The notes under the pieces were generated by a model. That model saw only the letters and a list, made by a program, of their open reading frames with translations, was not told the DNA's origin and did not search any database. From Theristus sp. LFF4_11 (lineage: Eukaryota; Nematoda; Chromadorea; Monhysterida; Xyalidae): a DNA stretch of 64,000 nt. Each line of letters starts with the position of its first letter. Within the stretch, counting starts at the first letter, position 1. Shown here one piece after another: positions 35,926 through 47,067 of the stretch. The position numbers were made by a program, and so were the translations under genes. Where the stretch lies: positions 29,777 through 93,776 of the forward strand of contig JASANC010002908.1 in assembly GCA_030248135.1 (NCBI GenBank), written 5' to 3'.

Positions 35926-37569
35926 AGTTAACACCGTTTGCAAATAAGAGTGGGGGGTCTAGCGCTACATGGGAAAGTTTTTAAACCAAGGGTGCAGGGA
36001 CATTCTACTAATCAAGGCGCTTCAGGTTTACCCCCTGAGTACCCCCTGATTAAGCCTATAAAGGTCGTTTTTAGGGTGCGAAAGTTAAAAAACCCTCGAT
36101 TTTTTGCGATTTTTCGCAAAGTGTACCTTTTTAGCCCTACCGTATCTCGTAGTTGCACAGTTTCTGGAACCTCACACAGTATTCACGAGAAAGATCTTGC
36201 GGAGTTCTTTAAGGCCCTGTATTAATGAGCCCTTGCAAGGGGGTCCCTGAGGCGCTACGACGCTAGTTAAAATTACTTTTTTTGAAAAATTACGTCATTT
36301 TTTTAAAACATTTTTTGAGCTCATAAACACAAATTTTTGATTTTCATTTTTGGTTCTACAGGGGGGTTTTCTGGGTCGCTGAATTCGAATCTGACCTTAG
36401 ATTATTGCCGCGGGCAATTTTTGGCTTAAAAATTGGGCAAAAACACATTTTTTGCGTTTTTCAGTGTTTTTTGTTTTAATGTGTTAATTTTATGCGTGGA
36501 TTTCATTTAAAAAACTGTTTTCTTAAAGCTTTACAACCGTTGTACTTGAATCAGTTTTTATATTTTGCAACTGACCGCTTGCTCACCCAAAAAATGGGTA
36601 AAATGTTGATTTTTTTGCTTTTTTCATATGTTTTCGTTTCACAGTGAAAAAAATCAGTTCAGAAACAACTTTTAATTTTAATTTTTAATTCTCCAGAAGG
36701 TTTTCAAAAGCTCTCAATTAGAATCTGATTTTAGATTTTTGCCCCGGGCATTTTTTTGCCCCAAAAATTGGGCAAAAACACTTTTTTTCGCGTTTTCCAG
36801 TGGTTTTTTGTTTTAATTTGTAATTGTAAGTGTGAATTTTTATTTAAAAAACTGTTTTCTAATAGCTTTACAACTGCTGTACTTGAATATGTTATTATAT
36901 TTTGTAACGGACCACTTTCTCACACAAAAATGGGTAAAACATGGATTTTTTTGCCGTTTTCAGACGTTTTCGTGTCATGTTTGAAAGCAATTTTTAAACC
37001 CCTTCCTAGAAGTTCCCAAATGCGCCGAATCTATATCTGTAGGCAAATTTTACAACTGACCCATTATTAACCTTTATAAATGGGTAAAAATCTACAGTGA
37101 AGTCTTTCTGTAGACGTTTTTCTTTTTTTTGTTTTGAACCAGACTTGTAAATTGATGTTAATTTGTCCTCAAAAATTTTTTACGCCGCTGAAGTTGAATT
37201 TGTTTTTGAATTTTTAAAACTGGTGCTTTTTTACCCCAATTTTACCCAATTGAGTTAAACTGTCACTTTCAGCTTTTTGTTTGAAACATACATTATGAAT
37301 GGTTTTGCGTTTCTTTGATGCTTGAGATTGACGAATTCAAGTCTGCTGTCATGCACCAAGAATAGTGTTTTAACCCAAAAGGGTAATTACTTATGCACTT
37401 GCGTTATTTCAGGTCTTTTTGCCCTTTGTGAGAAACTTGTAAAGGTTAAAAAGTTCTGTATTCCAGTTAGTTAGTGTATTTAATTTTCATTAGTCTTTTA
37501 TTTTCTGAAGCTCTCAAGTTTTTTCTGAAGACTGACAGACTGACATGTACCCATACCGGCAAATGTACT

Positions 37570-37795
37570 TTTGCGGCCCAAGAGATTGCGGCCTGGACGA
37601 TTGCGGCCGAAGCGTAGCGGCCTGAAGGATTGCGGCCTGGACGATTGCGGCCGAAGCATAGCGGCCTGGACGATAGCGGCCTGGACGATAGCGGCCTGGG
37701 ACGATTGCGGCCTGGGACGATTGCGGCCTGGGACGATTGCGGCCTGGGAAATTGCGGCCTGGGATGATTGCGGCCTGGGACGATTGCGGCCCACA
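37570..37795. repeat. GC-rich tandem repeat in the left foldback arm
   Basis: About 14 units of 15-16 bp built on GATTGCGGCCTGGGAC. A shorter inverted set lies at 40490-40630. Confidence 0.85.
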
Positions 37796-39439
37796 AAGTT
37801 TTCATGCTTTGTCACCTTTCCAGGTCAATTTCTATCTATCTAGAAAATTTCTGCAGCTATCTATCTAGAAAATTTGCTCCAGCCATCTATATTGCCCCCC
37901 CCCCAACACCCCTGCTCTGGAACAACAATGGTTTAAACCATCGTCGTCGTCGTGTCTGCTGCGTTTGCGTCGAATCGATCGTTGATATTTGCGCCAATAT
38001 TTGCGCCGCTGTTAGCAATAAAATAAATTGAATTGAATGGAAATTGAATTGAAACTGAATTGAATTGAAATGAATTGTTGTTGTTTGTTGTCCGAATCCC
38101 TATGTGTGAAAATCCAAGATTCTGGAGGTTTGATTTGAAACAAATGCTGGGGGTGGGGTTAAGGTTGTTAAACAAAAATCGAATTTTTTTTATGTGATTA
38201 AAACAATGCCGATTAAAAAAATCGAAAATTTTTCCTCTAATATACTCTGAAAACCTTAATTTTGGCACAATTTTTTCGAAAGTTCAATAAAAAATTTCTT
38301 TGATATTACCTCGTAAAACCGTCAGCAGTCGTTTTTGAACCGTTTTACCGACTGTATTTAGGCTTCGACAACTTTGGCGATGAAGTTTTTGAGCGTTCCA
38401 CAGCTTGGCTTACCATTTCTGATGCAGATAAGGTGACAATTCGCCTTGCAATCTGATTTGTGAGCGTCCGAGCTGCTCCGTTTGCAAGCGCCACGTTGTC
38501 TGGTTGCTGTTTCGTGTCCTGTCGTCGCGCGATCATCAGAATTGATTGAATTTCAACCGGTATGTGTGTTTACATTTGAGCTGGGGTCAATTAGTGACGT
38601 TTTGGGTCAAAACACAAGAAGAGGCATGGTAACGGTTTGGAAAAGGGGTAAATGATGTCACCCAAACAAAATCTGGAAAGTTTTTTGGGAGTCATTCGGG
38701 AGGCGCTTGCACATCAAATGTGGTTCTTCTAATTCCCTGGTTTATTTAGCACAACCTTAATTTCTAAATTTTTTCAATTAAAAAATGACGATTTTTGTTT
38801 TTTTCAACAACCCAAGGTGGGGTCTCTGCCTGAGGACTCGACTCGAGACAAAAGAAGATTTTCAGATATCTAGATATTTTCATGAGAAAGTACAGTTTTA
38901 ATTTTTAATGCGAATTTTTTGTTGGTTTAATTTTGAATAATTAATTGGCATGACCTATTTTTTTTAAACGTGTCCCACTGAAATGACGTCATGTGCCGCC
39001 AAACATGCGCTTGCTGTTCACTGCAAACCAGATTTTCCGTTTAGCCGATTTCTTCTCGTAAACAAATGGTAAATATCAAATCAGTCACACCAAACTAACA
39101 TTTTAGTGCCTGTGTTTTTTTTTTGCAAACGGGCGTTTTAAAGCAAATGACGTCATTTTAGTTCGGATACGTTTGAATAAATCCACAATAGCTTAAAACT
39201 TTAATAACAAATTTAACAAAAAAGGCTCAGATGAAATATAGCTCTGCCCGGCGACAAGGAAAGTTGAGCATGGAAGATTTCGATTTGGGGTTCTAAGAAA
39301 AACATAATTACTAATCAATAAACAAAAAACAACTTTAAAAAAAAGAATGGAAAACTCGTGTGCGAGAATAACATAACCAGTTGCGTGTGACAAAGACAAT
39401 GACAACGCTTTAAAATTTCGTGGGCCGCAATCGTCCCGG

Positions 39440-40497
39440 GCCGCAATCGTCCCGGGCTAGGGTTAGGGGCTTTGAAAAAAAATTTTTTTTTCGTTTTAAA
39501 AAAAAAATTTGGATTTTTTTTTCAAACTTAAAAAAAAATTTGAAAAATTTTTCTTCTACTTTGCTCTGAAAATTCGATTTATGGCATAATTTTTTGAAAG
39601 TTCAAACCAAATTTTCTTCCCAACTTCTTTGTGTGCTTAGGTACATGTCATTATTTGGTCATTTTGACCGACGTACTCCATGTTTTTCGATTTGGATGAC
39701 TTCTAGAGTCAATTTTTAGCGTTGAAATGACTTAACTGAATTGAAATATCGTTTCAGAAATCGTTTTCTTGCAACTTAGAACATGTTTTTTCAGTCGGTA
39801 GGCCATGAGATGAACATGATATTTTGTTGATTGGCGTATGTTATAGGTCTACAATGGAGTTGTGCGATATATTGTTAAACAATTGGAGCGGAGATGTTGG
39901 TTAATACCACATCACACGACCGTTTTTCAGATACCCGATAACATGGCCACATGTTAAAACTTGCGTGCTGAGCTAAACTAACGTGTTAAACTTGCGTCTG
40001 TCAGTTGCCCGCAACGTGATCGCGAAATCATGGTACGTGTTTTCGATACGATGATTTGAAGAGTGGGCTCTCGCCATGTGGCAGATAGCATAGCTGGTTG
40101 AACCTGAAAGTAAGTGTCTTGGGGGGGGGGGCGACCGGGTCGACAGGGGTTGCCGACTTAGCTACAGCAAACAGGAATTTTTGAACACAGTCAAATTTTG
40201 GTAATTTTCTAAAGAGGAACAACTAAGAACGGTTCAATATTCAAGTACACGTCGAAAATTGTCCTGTTTTACTGTTGAAAATGCAACTTTCCCTCTATGA
40301 AATGGACATAATTTCAATAAAACACGATTTTCGCTCTTATAGTTTTCCGGATCGTTCTGAAAATAGTCTAGATGAACTCAGCTCGACGAGACGCTTCGAA
40401 CAAACCTAACTTGTAAAAAAAAATTTTTTTTTTTAAAAATTTTTTTTTAATTAAAAAAAAAAATCCGGATTTTTTTCCCCTAACCCTATCCCGGGCC
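39440..40497. mobile_element. Nested element with AGGGTTAGGG ends inside the foldback element
   Basis: The left end reads CCCGGGCTAGGGTTAGGGGC and the right end CCCCTAACCCTATCCCGGG, each followed inward by long A/T tracts. Its right portion (40230-40480) matches, inverted, the sequence at 61000-61260. The interior is non-coding. Confidence 0.55.
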
Positions 40498-42391
40498 GCA
40501 ATCGTCCCAGGCCGCAATCATCCCAGGCCGCAATCCTTCAGGCCGCAATCGTCCAGGCCGCAATCCTTCAGGCCGCAATCCTTCAGGCCGCAATGCTTCG
40601 GCCGCAATGCTTCGGCCGCTATCTAATGGGCCGCAATCGAACGCACGCCACCCATACCGAATATACATACATTTACCCCTTTGTTTTGCCCCACCCTTTC
40701 AGGTTAAAACACTATTCTCGTGCATGACAGCAGACTTGAATTAATCAATCTCAAGCATCAAAGAAACGCAAAACCATTCATAATGTACGTTTCAAACAAA
40801 AAGCTGAAAGTGACAGTTTTTACCAATTGGGTAAAATTTGGGTAAAAAAGCATCAGTTTTAAAAAACCAAAAACAAAGTCAACTTCAGCGGCGTAAAAAA
40901 TTCTCGAGGACAAATTAACATCAATTTACAAGTCTGGTTCAAACACAAAAAAGAAAAACGTCTACAGAAAGACTACACTCTAGATTTTTACCCATTTATA
41001 AAGGTTAATAATGGGTCAGTTGTAAAATTTGCCTACAGATATAGATTCGGCGCATTTGGGAACTTCTAGGAAGGGGTTTTAAAAATTGTTTTTAAACTTA
41101 TTTATTACTATGAAACGAAAACGTCTGAAAACGGCAAAAATTCATGTTTTACCCATTTTTGGGTGACAAGGTGGTCCGTTACAAAATATAATAACATATT
41201 TAAATACAGCAGTTGTAAGGCTATTAGAAAACAGTTTTTAAAAAAAAAATCCACACTTACAATTACAAATTAAAACAAAAAACCACTGGAAAACGCGAAA
41301 AAAGTGTTTTTGCCCAATTTTTGGGCAAAAAAATGCTCGGGGCAAAAATCTAAGATCAGATTCGAATTCAGCGACCTCGAAAACCCCCCTGTAGAACCAA
41401 AAATGAAAATCAAAAACTTGTGTTTATGAGCTCAAAAAAATGTTTTAAAAAAATGACGTAATTTTTCGAAAAAAGTAATTTTAACTAGCGTCGTAGCGCC
41501 TCAGGGACCCCCCTTGCAAGGGCTCATTAATAAAGGGCCTTAAAGAACTCCGCAAGATCTTTCTCGTGAATACTGTGTGAGGTTCTAGAAACTGTGCAAC
41601 AACGAGATAAGGTAGGGCTAAAAAGGTACACTTTGCGAAAAATCGCAAAAAATCGAGGGTTTTTTAACTTCCGCACCCTAAAAACGACCTTTATAGGCAT
41701 AATCAGGGGGTACTCAGGGGGTAAAACTGAAGCGCCTTGATTAGTAGAATGTCCCTGCACCCTTGGTTTAAAAACTTTTCCATGTATCAGGGAATGTTTC
41801 TGGGGGCCCCCCACCAGTACCGAAGGCGAAAGCAAATTTTCGAGGGGGGGGGTGTCGTCACGTGGGGGGGGGGGGGTGCCGAAAATTTTTCAGTGGGGGG
41901 GTGTCAGTCATGGTACAGTGACACCCCCCCCCAGGCGTGGGCCATGGGGGGGGGTGCACTATTGTAGAAAAATTTCTGGGGGGGGTGCACACCCCCCACC
42001 CCACCCATGAGATTTTTTCGCTTAAATTTTGAAGGAAAAACGCTCAATTTTGCTGCAAAATCTTTGAAATTACAATGAAGAATGTCAAGTTACCATATAT
42101 TTAGCTTATATTATGGACTTTAAGGACAAAAAGTCATGATTTTTGAGCAAAAATTCATGATTTTTGGGTGGTCCGAGAAAATTTTTGGGGGGTGTCACTG
42201 TTACTTAGGTCCATGTAGGGGGGGTGGGTGGGGTGTCCAGCAAATTTCGAGGGGGGGGTGTGGATGGTCCAGTGTCAGGTTTTGGGGGGTGGGTGTCGCG
42301 TGACCCCCCCCCCACGCGGAGGTCTCGGGTGCTCTGGGGGGGTGTACCCCCCCCCCACACCCCCCCTCCTCTTCGGTACTGCCCCCCACTC

Positions 42392-44290
42392 TTATTTGCA
42401 AACGGTGTTAACAACTACAACAACTATGATGGAAGAGATCAGATCCAAATAAAGATATTTAAAAAATCTGAAAACATGTTTCCAATTCCAACCGTTCATG
42501 CGAGTGAGCTTGACACTCTTGACTGAGCTGTTGCTGGCTTGCCAGGCTTGGTCGTCGACACCGCCCGCACCGTTTTTCTTTTTTTGGATCAGTGAGAGGT
42601 CGCGCGGGTCCCATAATCTGAAGTTTAAAAAAAATTCGCGGTAAAACGATCTGATATTATCTAAATTCTGTTTCTCAAACATCAACTTTATACAAGTGAT
42701 GCAACTTTTTAAAAAAATTTTAGTATTGTTATTCGGGAAGAAACAAAAGGGACACTTTATTGTTGCGTTTTCTCAGTAAATCATGTCAACTGCGCACTTG
42801 AAAAGTTTCACAACGTCTACACAAAATGAATCTCACTTGAGTTCCTTATCTTCGCTGGTTTGAGCAAGAAATGCGTCTGATCTTGCGGCAGCAATATGTG
42901 TCACCTAAAAAAGTTTGGGCCTGTATGGATAAAAGTAGAAACAACATTTTTTGCAGCATTCCCAAAACAGGGCAAGTCGAAAAATACTCACCAAGTTCCT
43001 CTGTTGCGTTCTGCTCATCAACAGCTTGCCGGTCTCGTAGTCCCACAGTTTCACGGTGTTGTCACGTGACCCACTGACAAATTGATTTTCTGGAAAATTG
43101 AGCTTAGCAGAATATATAGAAAGTCCCATATCAATTTACCCAATTCACCTCAACGATTTTTGCAACACTTTTTTAAGACGTTGTGCATTTCCTTTTCTCA
43201 TATTGTTTAAAACGAGCTCTTGTGATAACAGAGAAACTGAGTAATTTATTCTGACTGTTTCGGTTAATTTATGACTTGCTGTTCTGAGTTCTAAGTGTCT
43301 GTAAAAAACCACAAAATAAAAAACTAAAAACCAACCTAAAAACCTGCCTAAACCCCTAAAAACTCACTCGCAAGAACCTGCAGACCGCTAACCACGAACT
43401 GATGCGCTTGTAGCACCCGTTGCGCCTGCGTGGTCGTCTTGAAGTCCCACATGCCTATTGTGCAGTCCCTCGAGCCGCTCAGCAGCACATTTCTGCCGCC
43501 CGCACTGCGGTACGCCACTTTTGTGACTTCTTTTTCGTGACCCGTCCACCGACGGAGACACTCGCCGGTGTCGATGTTGGTCAGAGCGACCATCTGCGAA
43601 ATAGGCAGGCAAAACAGACCATGCCAAATTACCGGTGTTGTTACAATATCAGTTCTTCCTGAGTGAACTCACTGCAAATAAGAGTGTCAACGTTTACTAT
43701 CAGAGTTACTAATTCAAGTGTTAATGATATCTGATATAATGTAACGATTTGGAGCAAACTCGTGTGTAATCCCGAGTTTAAACATATTCACTCTGAGTGA
43801 ACTCTGGTGTTAACCAGAGTGTGAACATTTACTATGAGTTAATTTTGTGTTTTCTGAGATAATTTTCGCTTGCGTGATATAATTCAATGAGTTACTTGAG
43901 TGTAAACCATATAGTTTAATGATTCACCCAACATTCATTCTGAGTGTACTCAAGTGTAAACCAGAGTGTAAACATTTATTCTGACTCAACTAAGTGCAAC
44001 GATGGTATAAAGGTTTTTGTAAGCCGGTAGTATAAATGTGTCGCAAGCTCAAGTATACTGAGCTCGAGTGTAAACTGGAACTGAGTGAACTCGAGCGTCA
44101 GTTGCATTATCTCGAGTAGTTTACTGACCGAGTCGCGGCCACCACTTGCGACGACGCCTGGTCTGACCGCGGCCAAACAAGTGACCGCCTCCCGATGAAC
44201 AGGCCGCTGGATGACGCACTGACGCTCCGTGTACGAATAGCCGTCTGCTGGTATGGCGCTCGCTGCTCTGAGTGACACATTTCGCAACAT
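42392..44290 (-). CDS. WDR31: WDR31-like WD40 protein, 3' half lost at the foldback element
   Basis: Five exons, 44129-44290, 43368-43593, 42992-43089, 42837-42904 and 42392-42617, read in frame (259 codons before a stop). The order REAVTCLAAVRPGVVASGGR, GHEKEVTKVAYRS, SGSRDCTIGMWDF, FVSGSRDNTVKLWDYETG, NLVTHIAAARSDAFLAQTSE and LKLWDPRDL follows WDR31 closely, including its QTSEDK..LWD signature. WDR31 is a cilium-linked WD-repeat protein in other animals (from memory). The last exon loses similarity after LWDPRDL, and the frame ends at a TAA that lies about 20 bp inside the foldback terminus. The last WD repeats are missing from this side and not seen at 34000-35925. The upstream start may include a further exon. 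I treat it as a truncated gene that may still be expressed. Confidence 0.75.
43628..44120. repeat. Imperfect tandem repeats in WDR31 intron 1
   Basis: A unit of roughly 45 bp with CCAGAGTGTAAACATTTA and GAGTGAACTC recurs about eight times at 43660-44110 with drift. Confidence 0.65.
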
Positions 44291-45785
44291 GGATTATTTG
44301 ATCGTGAAAGTTTCCCGTCTTTTCGGGGATATACAGGACATGTACACCGCTACCGCTGGTCACCGAAACCGAAGCAGGGTCCGATGATCACAAATATCCG
44401 AGCGAAACCTGCTCTTCTGGCCTCGCTCAGGTTTTTGTTGGGAGTGTGGTCAAGTCGAGGACAAGTCAACTTTTAGTTTTCTGTGAAACGGTAGAACTGA
44501 TTTTTTCAGCGAGTCATTAAAAACAATGCACTCGGTGGAGTGTATTTCCTAAAACTTTATTAGATTCTGTGATCCGAAACAAATCATCAAACCGTTTTCT
44601 CATGGCTGCGGCATCCAACGAATTCGGTGTGCACACCAGTTCGTACTCGTTTCCAACGTTCGTGAAATAGTTACCCATGAACAAGTTATTTTCTCTTTAT
44701 CTTTCAGTTTCAGTTCCAGATAAAATTTCAACCAAAAAAAACTTGTTATAATGCAAGTTTTCTTTCAGTTTTCTGAATCACAGCACGAGAACACTCGTGA
44801 TTAGTTATATTTGAGCCATTGTATATTGATTGGTCGGTGAACGTGAGGCACCCAATAAACGTATGGATTTGTTACGCAGCGTTTTTTAACGGATGCGTGC
44901 AAACACGCGAAGCAGAAATCGATGCGCATGAAGTCTGGTCTTGTTGCCAATAGCAACCTTTTTCGCCCAATGCAGAAATTCTTCACATGAATGCTTATAA
45001 AATCGCCCTGCATTCGAATAAGCAATCACGCATAAAAATCGTAACACTTCCAAAACATCACGCTGCATTTATTATATAGACAAATTCTCTCACTAAAATG
45101 CTCGTCGGAACTCTTTCAAACAAAAAAGCTGTTTCTGTGACGTTGGACATCGTGGCAAACACACTGGCACTGCTCAGCTGTCACGCACAAACACGCGCCA
45201 CCATGCAACGTCAATAAGTACACAGCATGTAGATCAAGACTTCAGCTGATTGGTCGCATTTGAATGGAGCATGGCGATTGGACAAATTAGCATAACACAG
45301 CTAATTAACGTGTCCGAGTTGATTTTCTGTTGTACATAACATCGTGCATGGTCCTTTGTACATTTATTGTGTTTGAACAATTTTCCGGAATGATATCTGG
45401 TAAAAACCGGCAAACAAGTAAGGTGTGATTTTATGCAAAAATAACAAACAACATATTCACTCTCACTTCATGGAAGTGCAACAAACCTCGGGAATTCTAA
45501 AACAGACAAGACAAGATCTTGCATGAAAGAAACAGGGATAGACAAGTTTAAAACAAAATAGGAAAACTCATCACACTATAACGAATGCAAACTACCAACT
45601 GTGCACAAAATTAAAAATTCCAGTTAATAAATAATAGTTTTGGAATATTAAAATAGCAAATTCAGTTGGAAGGAAAGGTACAAAAAGATACAAAAACACC
45701 AGTGAAAGTCAAGTGGCTTTTTGAAAATCACTAGCCCAACTAAACTACTGACTGGTCAGGTGCATCAACATGTACCCACACATAG
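44291..45785. other. Intergenic region upstream of WDR31
   Basis: I see no coding exon or RNA gene. It presumably holds the WDR31 promoter. Confidence 0.4.
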
Positions 45786-46526
45786 AGATGTAAGGGTCAA
45801 AAAAATTTTTTTTTTAAATTAAAAAAAAAGTAAAAAAATGAGCATTTTTTTAAATTTTTTTATTAAAAATTTTTGAAATTTTTTCTTTAATGTGCCCTGA
45901 AAATGCCGTTTTTGGCATAATTTTTCGAAAGTTCAACAAAAATTTTCTTTGACTTTACCTTGTCACTTAGTCTTCAACGCTGCAGGTGGTATTCTGGATT
46001 GATTTATCGACTGTTTTCAGCCTTGGTGAGTGATGATCGACTCGCGCATTGAAGTACTTGAGCGTCGCAACTCGCAAAGGCTAGTTCAACAAATTCCGAT
46101 GTCGCTAAGGTGAGATAGAAGCAGAGAACTCACATTTACGCATCGTTTTTCAGGATCTCGAAAGGTCGAAATTGCACTGTCTGCCACTGCAAGCGGAACT
46201 TCGTTGGTTGCTCGTTGCTGTTTCGCCTCGTGTCGTCAGCATGATCACACCGGTTTGTTGTTGAACTTGTTTCCGTGTTATTTGAGGTGAATTGAGAGGC
46301 AAAACACGAGACGTGATGTCGTCGGTGGGAAAATGGGGTCGCCGAAACCAAGTCTGAAATTTTCACCCTCCTCCCATATGAGTGGGGGTCATATGGTAAG
46401 TCGGTAGCTCCTCAGATGGTGATATTCGGACTCCCTGAAAAATTCTGAACAACTTTCATTTAAAAAAAAATTAAAAAAAAATTTTTTTAAAAGAAAAAAA
46501 ATAGAAATTTTTTTCTTGACATCTCT
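45786..46526. mobile_element. Non-autonomous repeat with A/T-tract ends
   Basis: It is flanked by AGATGT (45787 and, inverted, 46522) and bounded by long A/T tracts. Its centre (GGCATAATTTTTCGAAAGTTCA ... GTTGCTGTTTCGCCTCGTGT) is a diverged copy of 38250-38560 within the foldback element; part is also found at 35230-35340. It is therefore a dispersed repeat family. Confidence 0.6.
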
Positions 46527-46983
46527 ACCCACACAGCGTTGTTGGAATCTGTTTCCTGTGTACGATCTTTCATTTTGGACCCAAGACTCAATGCCAGCAT
46601 AGATATGTAGGTAAACAGTTTCATGCATGACGTGGGAATTCAAAATTGGCAAAGTGATCCCAGTCCCCTAAACAGAACCGAGTTACCGAATTGCCGCATG
46701 AAGATTGAAACTAGCTTCCTTTCTGTCTAGATACATCTGCCCAAGCATTGAGTCGCAGCATCTAAATAATTGATAAGACACTCCACTGTCGACAGTTGAA
46801 TACATAAATCACTCAATCAGAATCCGACTCCGCAAGATCAATCACCTGCGGTGGGTGGCTGCTACGGACCCGTGGAGCTGAAATTGATTTCACAGTTTGA
46901 AAAACATTTGGTTTGTTTTACCACGAACACAGATTTAGTCGATTATGAAAGACAAACGTACACTGCACTGATTTTCTCGTGAT
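46527..46983. other. Spacer downstream of RAD54L2, nothing recognised
   Basis: No coding signal. The spacer ends at the RAD54L2 polyadenylation signal. Confidence 0.4.
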
Positions 46984-46989
46984 TTTATT
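46984..46989 (-). terminator. Polyadenylation signal of the RAD54L2 gene
   Basis: AATAAA on the minus strand, about 80 bp after the RAD54L2 stop codon. Confidence 0.6.
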
Positions 46990-47067
46990 AAAATTCACCT
47001 ATTTTTGTGCGAAAAATACAGCCTCAGCAGATCAAAAGCACGGTGTTCGTACAAGAGCTTTGCAGAC

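Larger units (their letters stand above)
35926..42412. mobile_element. 6.5-kb foldback element with long inverted arms
   Basis: The left arm starts GTTAACACCGTTTGCAAATA at 35926, and the same sequence runs leftward from 42412. The arms stay matched over long stretches: 35975-37560 pairs with 40680-41790, including the block GGTGCAGGGACATTCTACTA. Both arms end inward in tandem GATTGCGGCCTGGGAC-type repeats (37570-37795 and 40490-40630). The right arm has an extra G/C-run segment (41800-42380). The interior (about 37800-40485) has no transposase I can recognise. The arms encode matching shadow frames, which is expected for an inverted repeat. The structure resembles Drosophila FB-type elements. 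Confidence 0.8.

Noticed and set aside
35938..36225. A 95-codon frame also present, inverted, at 41527-41835
   Set aside because: The agreement comes from the inverted arms of one element; no domain is seen and the codons show no coding pattern.
39452..39470. TAGGGTTAGGGG as telomere repeat
   Set aside because: Only one or two units, at the end of a dispersed element, with no tandem array.
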